DNA of 5,433 nt. Source: an uncultured Catenibacterium sp. (GTDB lineage: Bacteria; Bacillota_I; Bacilli_A; Erysipelotrichales; Coprobacillaceae). Where the stretch lies: the NCBI GenBank assembly GCA_900540685.1, contig UQGS01000082.1, positions 1 to 5,433 on the forward strand, given 5' to 3'. Position numbers and translations under genes: made by a program. This document shows, in pieces, positions 5,028-5,433 of the stretch. The notes below the pieces were generated by a model, which was not told the origin of the DNA, made no database searches, and saw only the letters and a list, made by a program, of their open reading frames with translations. Numbering within the stretch: the stretch's first letter is position 1; each line of letters opens with the position of its first letter.

Positions 5028-5040
5028 AACACACACCAAA

Positions 5041-5064
5041 TTCCAGGTTGTTGATGAAAAGTAA
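5041..5064 (+). pseudogene. Duplicated 3'-end fragment of rlmI
   Basis: In the reading frame of rlmI, this piece encodes FQVVDEK and a TAA stop, identical in protein to the end of the intact gene at 3645-3668. The only base change is in the third position of a Val codon (GTA to GTT). No other part of rlmI is present. It is therefore a leftover tail, consistent with an insertion that split or copied the gene's end. Confidence 0.7.
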
Positions 5065-5091
5065 TGAATGGAAACAGTAATACTTGATTTA
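5041..5091 (+). repeat. Right copy of the ~52-bp direct repeat
   Basis: A 51-bp match to 3645-3696. The differences are A3656 to T5052, one missing A in the A-run after TGG, and G to A just after the following C. It starts 13 bp after the flavoprotein stop. Similarity ends abruptly on both sides: the left copy continues TTTACAG, the right copy GCCAATG. Confidence 0.9.
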
Positions 5092-5107
5092 GCCAATGTA
5101 AAAGGAT

Positions 5108-5135
5108 TTTGACATGCATAATAAGTGATGTCAAA
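5108..5135. promoter_or_regulatory. Inverted repeat TTTGACAT-N12-ATGTCAAA, possible operator
   Basis: Perfect 8-bp arms (5108-5115 and 5128-5135) are separated by 12 nt, ending 9 bp before the -35 of the XRE gene. No T-run follows, so it is not a terminator. Its place upstream of a regulator's promoter suggests a protein-binding site, perhaps for the regulator itself. The left arm contains TTGACA, but no -10 lies at the right distance. Confidence 0.45.
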
Positions 5136-5144
5136 GCTATTTGA

Positions 5145-5173
5145 TAGACAATAGTGGGTATTCTTCCTACAAT
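5145..5173 (+). promoter_or_regulatory. Sigma-A promoter of the XRE regulator gene
   Basis: -35 TAGACA (5145-5150) and -10 TACAAT (5168-5173) each have one mismatch to consensus and are separated by 17 nt. The predicted start is near 5180, just ahead of AAGGAGG. ACAATA occurs twice, at 5148-5153 and 5170-5175, overlapping both elements. Confidence 0.6.
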
Positions 5174-5197
5174 AAAAGTGCAAGGAGGTAGAGTAGC

Positions 5198-5392
5198 ATG
5201 GAACTTGATATTGGAAGCAAAATCAAGGCAGCCCGAATTGAAAAAGAATTAACACAAGAACAGGTTGCCGAATTATTGGGTGTGAGTCGCCAGACCATCT
5301 CAAATTGGGAAAGCGAAAAATCTTATCCAGATATTACCAGCGTCATTAAAATGAGCGAATGCTACGATGTCTCTCTTGACTATCTGTTATGA
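5198..5392 (+). CDS. XRE/HTH_3 family transcriptional regulator, short or truncated
   Basis: A 64-residue protein made almost wholly of one Cro/C1-type helix-turn-helix. Helix 2 spans about residues 19-26 (TQEQVAEL) and the recognition helix about 30-38 (SRQTISNWE), followed by the family's KSYPDI and SLDYLL. It would bind DNA as a dimer, and autoregulation through the dyad at 5108-5135 is possible. AAGGAGG (5182-5188) 9 nt before ATG supports the start, and a promoter lies just upstream. The TGA at 5390 falls right after SLDYLL. Close relatives usually continue there with further residues, often a longer C-terminal part, so the gene may be cut by a nonsense or frameshift change. Both the same frame and the +1 frame stay open to the window end, too short to decide. 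The DNA-binding call is firm. Confidence 0.85.
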   Translation: MELDIGSKIKAARIEKELTQEQVAELLGVSRQTISNWESEKSYPDITSVIKMSECYDVSLDYLL

Positions 5393-5433
5393 AATGACGA
5401 TTGTCAAGCGGAAATATCATATTTCTTTGGGTA

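Larger units (their letters stand above)
3697..5040 (+). other. Putative inserted cargo segment between the direct repeats
   Basis: This 1344-bp stretch lies exactly between the two repeat copies and carries three plus-strand genes: a kinase-like ATPase, a DUF6440-type protein and an Fe-S flavoprotein. Part of it differs in composition from the host gene: counted directly, line 4081-4140 has 32 G+C of 60, against 17 of 60 for line 2641-2700 inside rlmI. No integrase, resolvase or transposase is encoded, and no terminal inverted repeats are seen. It could be a passive cassette, the remains of a larger element, or a product of homologous exchange. The insertion itself is an inference. Confidence 0.45.

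Noticed and set aside
3645..5091. Insertion sequence or CRISPR array
   Set aside because: No transposase, no terminal inverted repeats, and only two long repeat copies far apart; neither label fits.
5108..5140. Dyad as a terminator for the flavoprotein gene
   Set aside because: The 12-nt loop and lack of a U-tract do not fit an intrinsic terminator.
5109..5140. TTGACA in the dyad as the -35 of the XRE gene
   Set aside because: No -10-like hexamer lies 16-18 nt downstream; the TAGACA/TACAAT pair with 17-nt spacing is better.

Overview
The window is low-GC Bacillota (Firmicutes) DNA. The signs are AT-rich codons, strong AAGGAGG-type ribosome binding sites, extended -10 promoters and compact U-tailed terminators. 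The gene set (L-lactate dehydrogenase family enzyme, Cof-type HAD phosphatase, MIF-like tautomerase, RlmI-type methyltransferase) and style suggest a fermentative gut commensal, perhaps of the Erysipelotrichia. That placement is an inference.

Left part (1-2400), all on the minus strand. It holds a tRNA-Asn(GUU) cut by the window edge, with a strong promoter and an A/T-tract UP element. Next come a MIF-like tautomerase with its own terminator, a Cof-type HAD hydrolase, and an L-lactate/2-hydroxyacid dehydrogenase with its own terminator. In both terminated genes the hairpin begins inside the TAA stop codon.

Centre (2400-3668). A short divergent intergenic region carries back-to-back promoters for the dehydrogenase (minus) and an RlmI-type 23S rRNA methyltransferase (plus). 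An imperfect Rex-like dyad sits over the dehydrogenase promoter.

Right part (3645-5433), plus strand. The last codons of the methyltransferase gene and the bases just after them (about 52 bp) occur again 1396 bp downstream as a near-identical direct repeat. The DNA between the copies carries a P-loop kinase-like ATPase, a 61-residue DUF6440-type protein and a flavodoxin-fold Fe-S flavoprotein. At least the kinase is clearly richer in G+C than the methyltransferase gene. This looks like a cargo segment inserted at the 3' end of an rRNA methyltransferase gene that kept the target gene intact, but no recombinase is present in the window. Beyond the right copy lie an 8-bp dyad, a good promoter and a 64-residue HTH_3/XRE regulator that stops right after its DNA-binding domain.

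The left genes look like ordinary chromosomal housekeeping and fermentation genes, each with its own signals. The repeat-flanked cassette at 3697-5040 is the most unusual part of the window.
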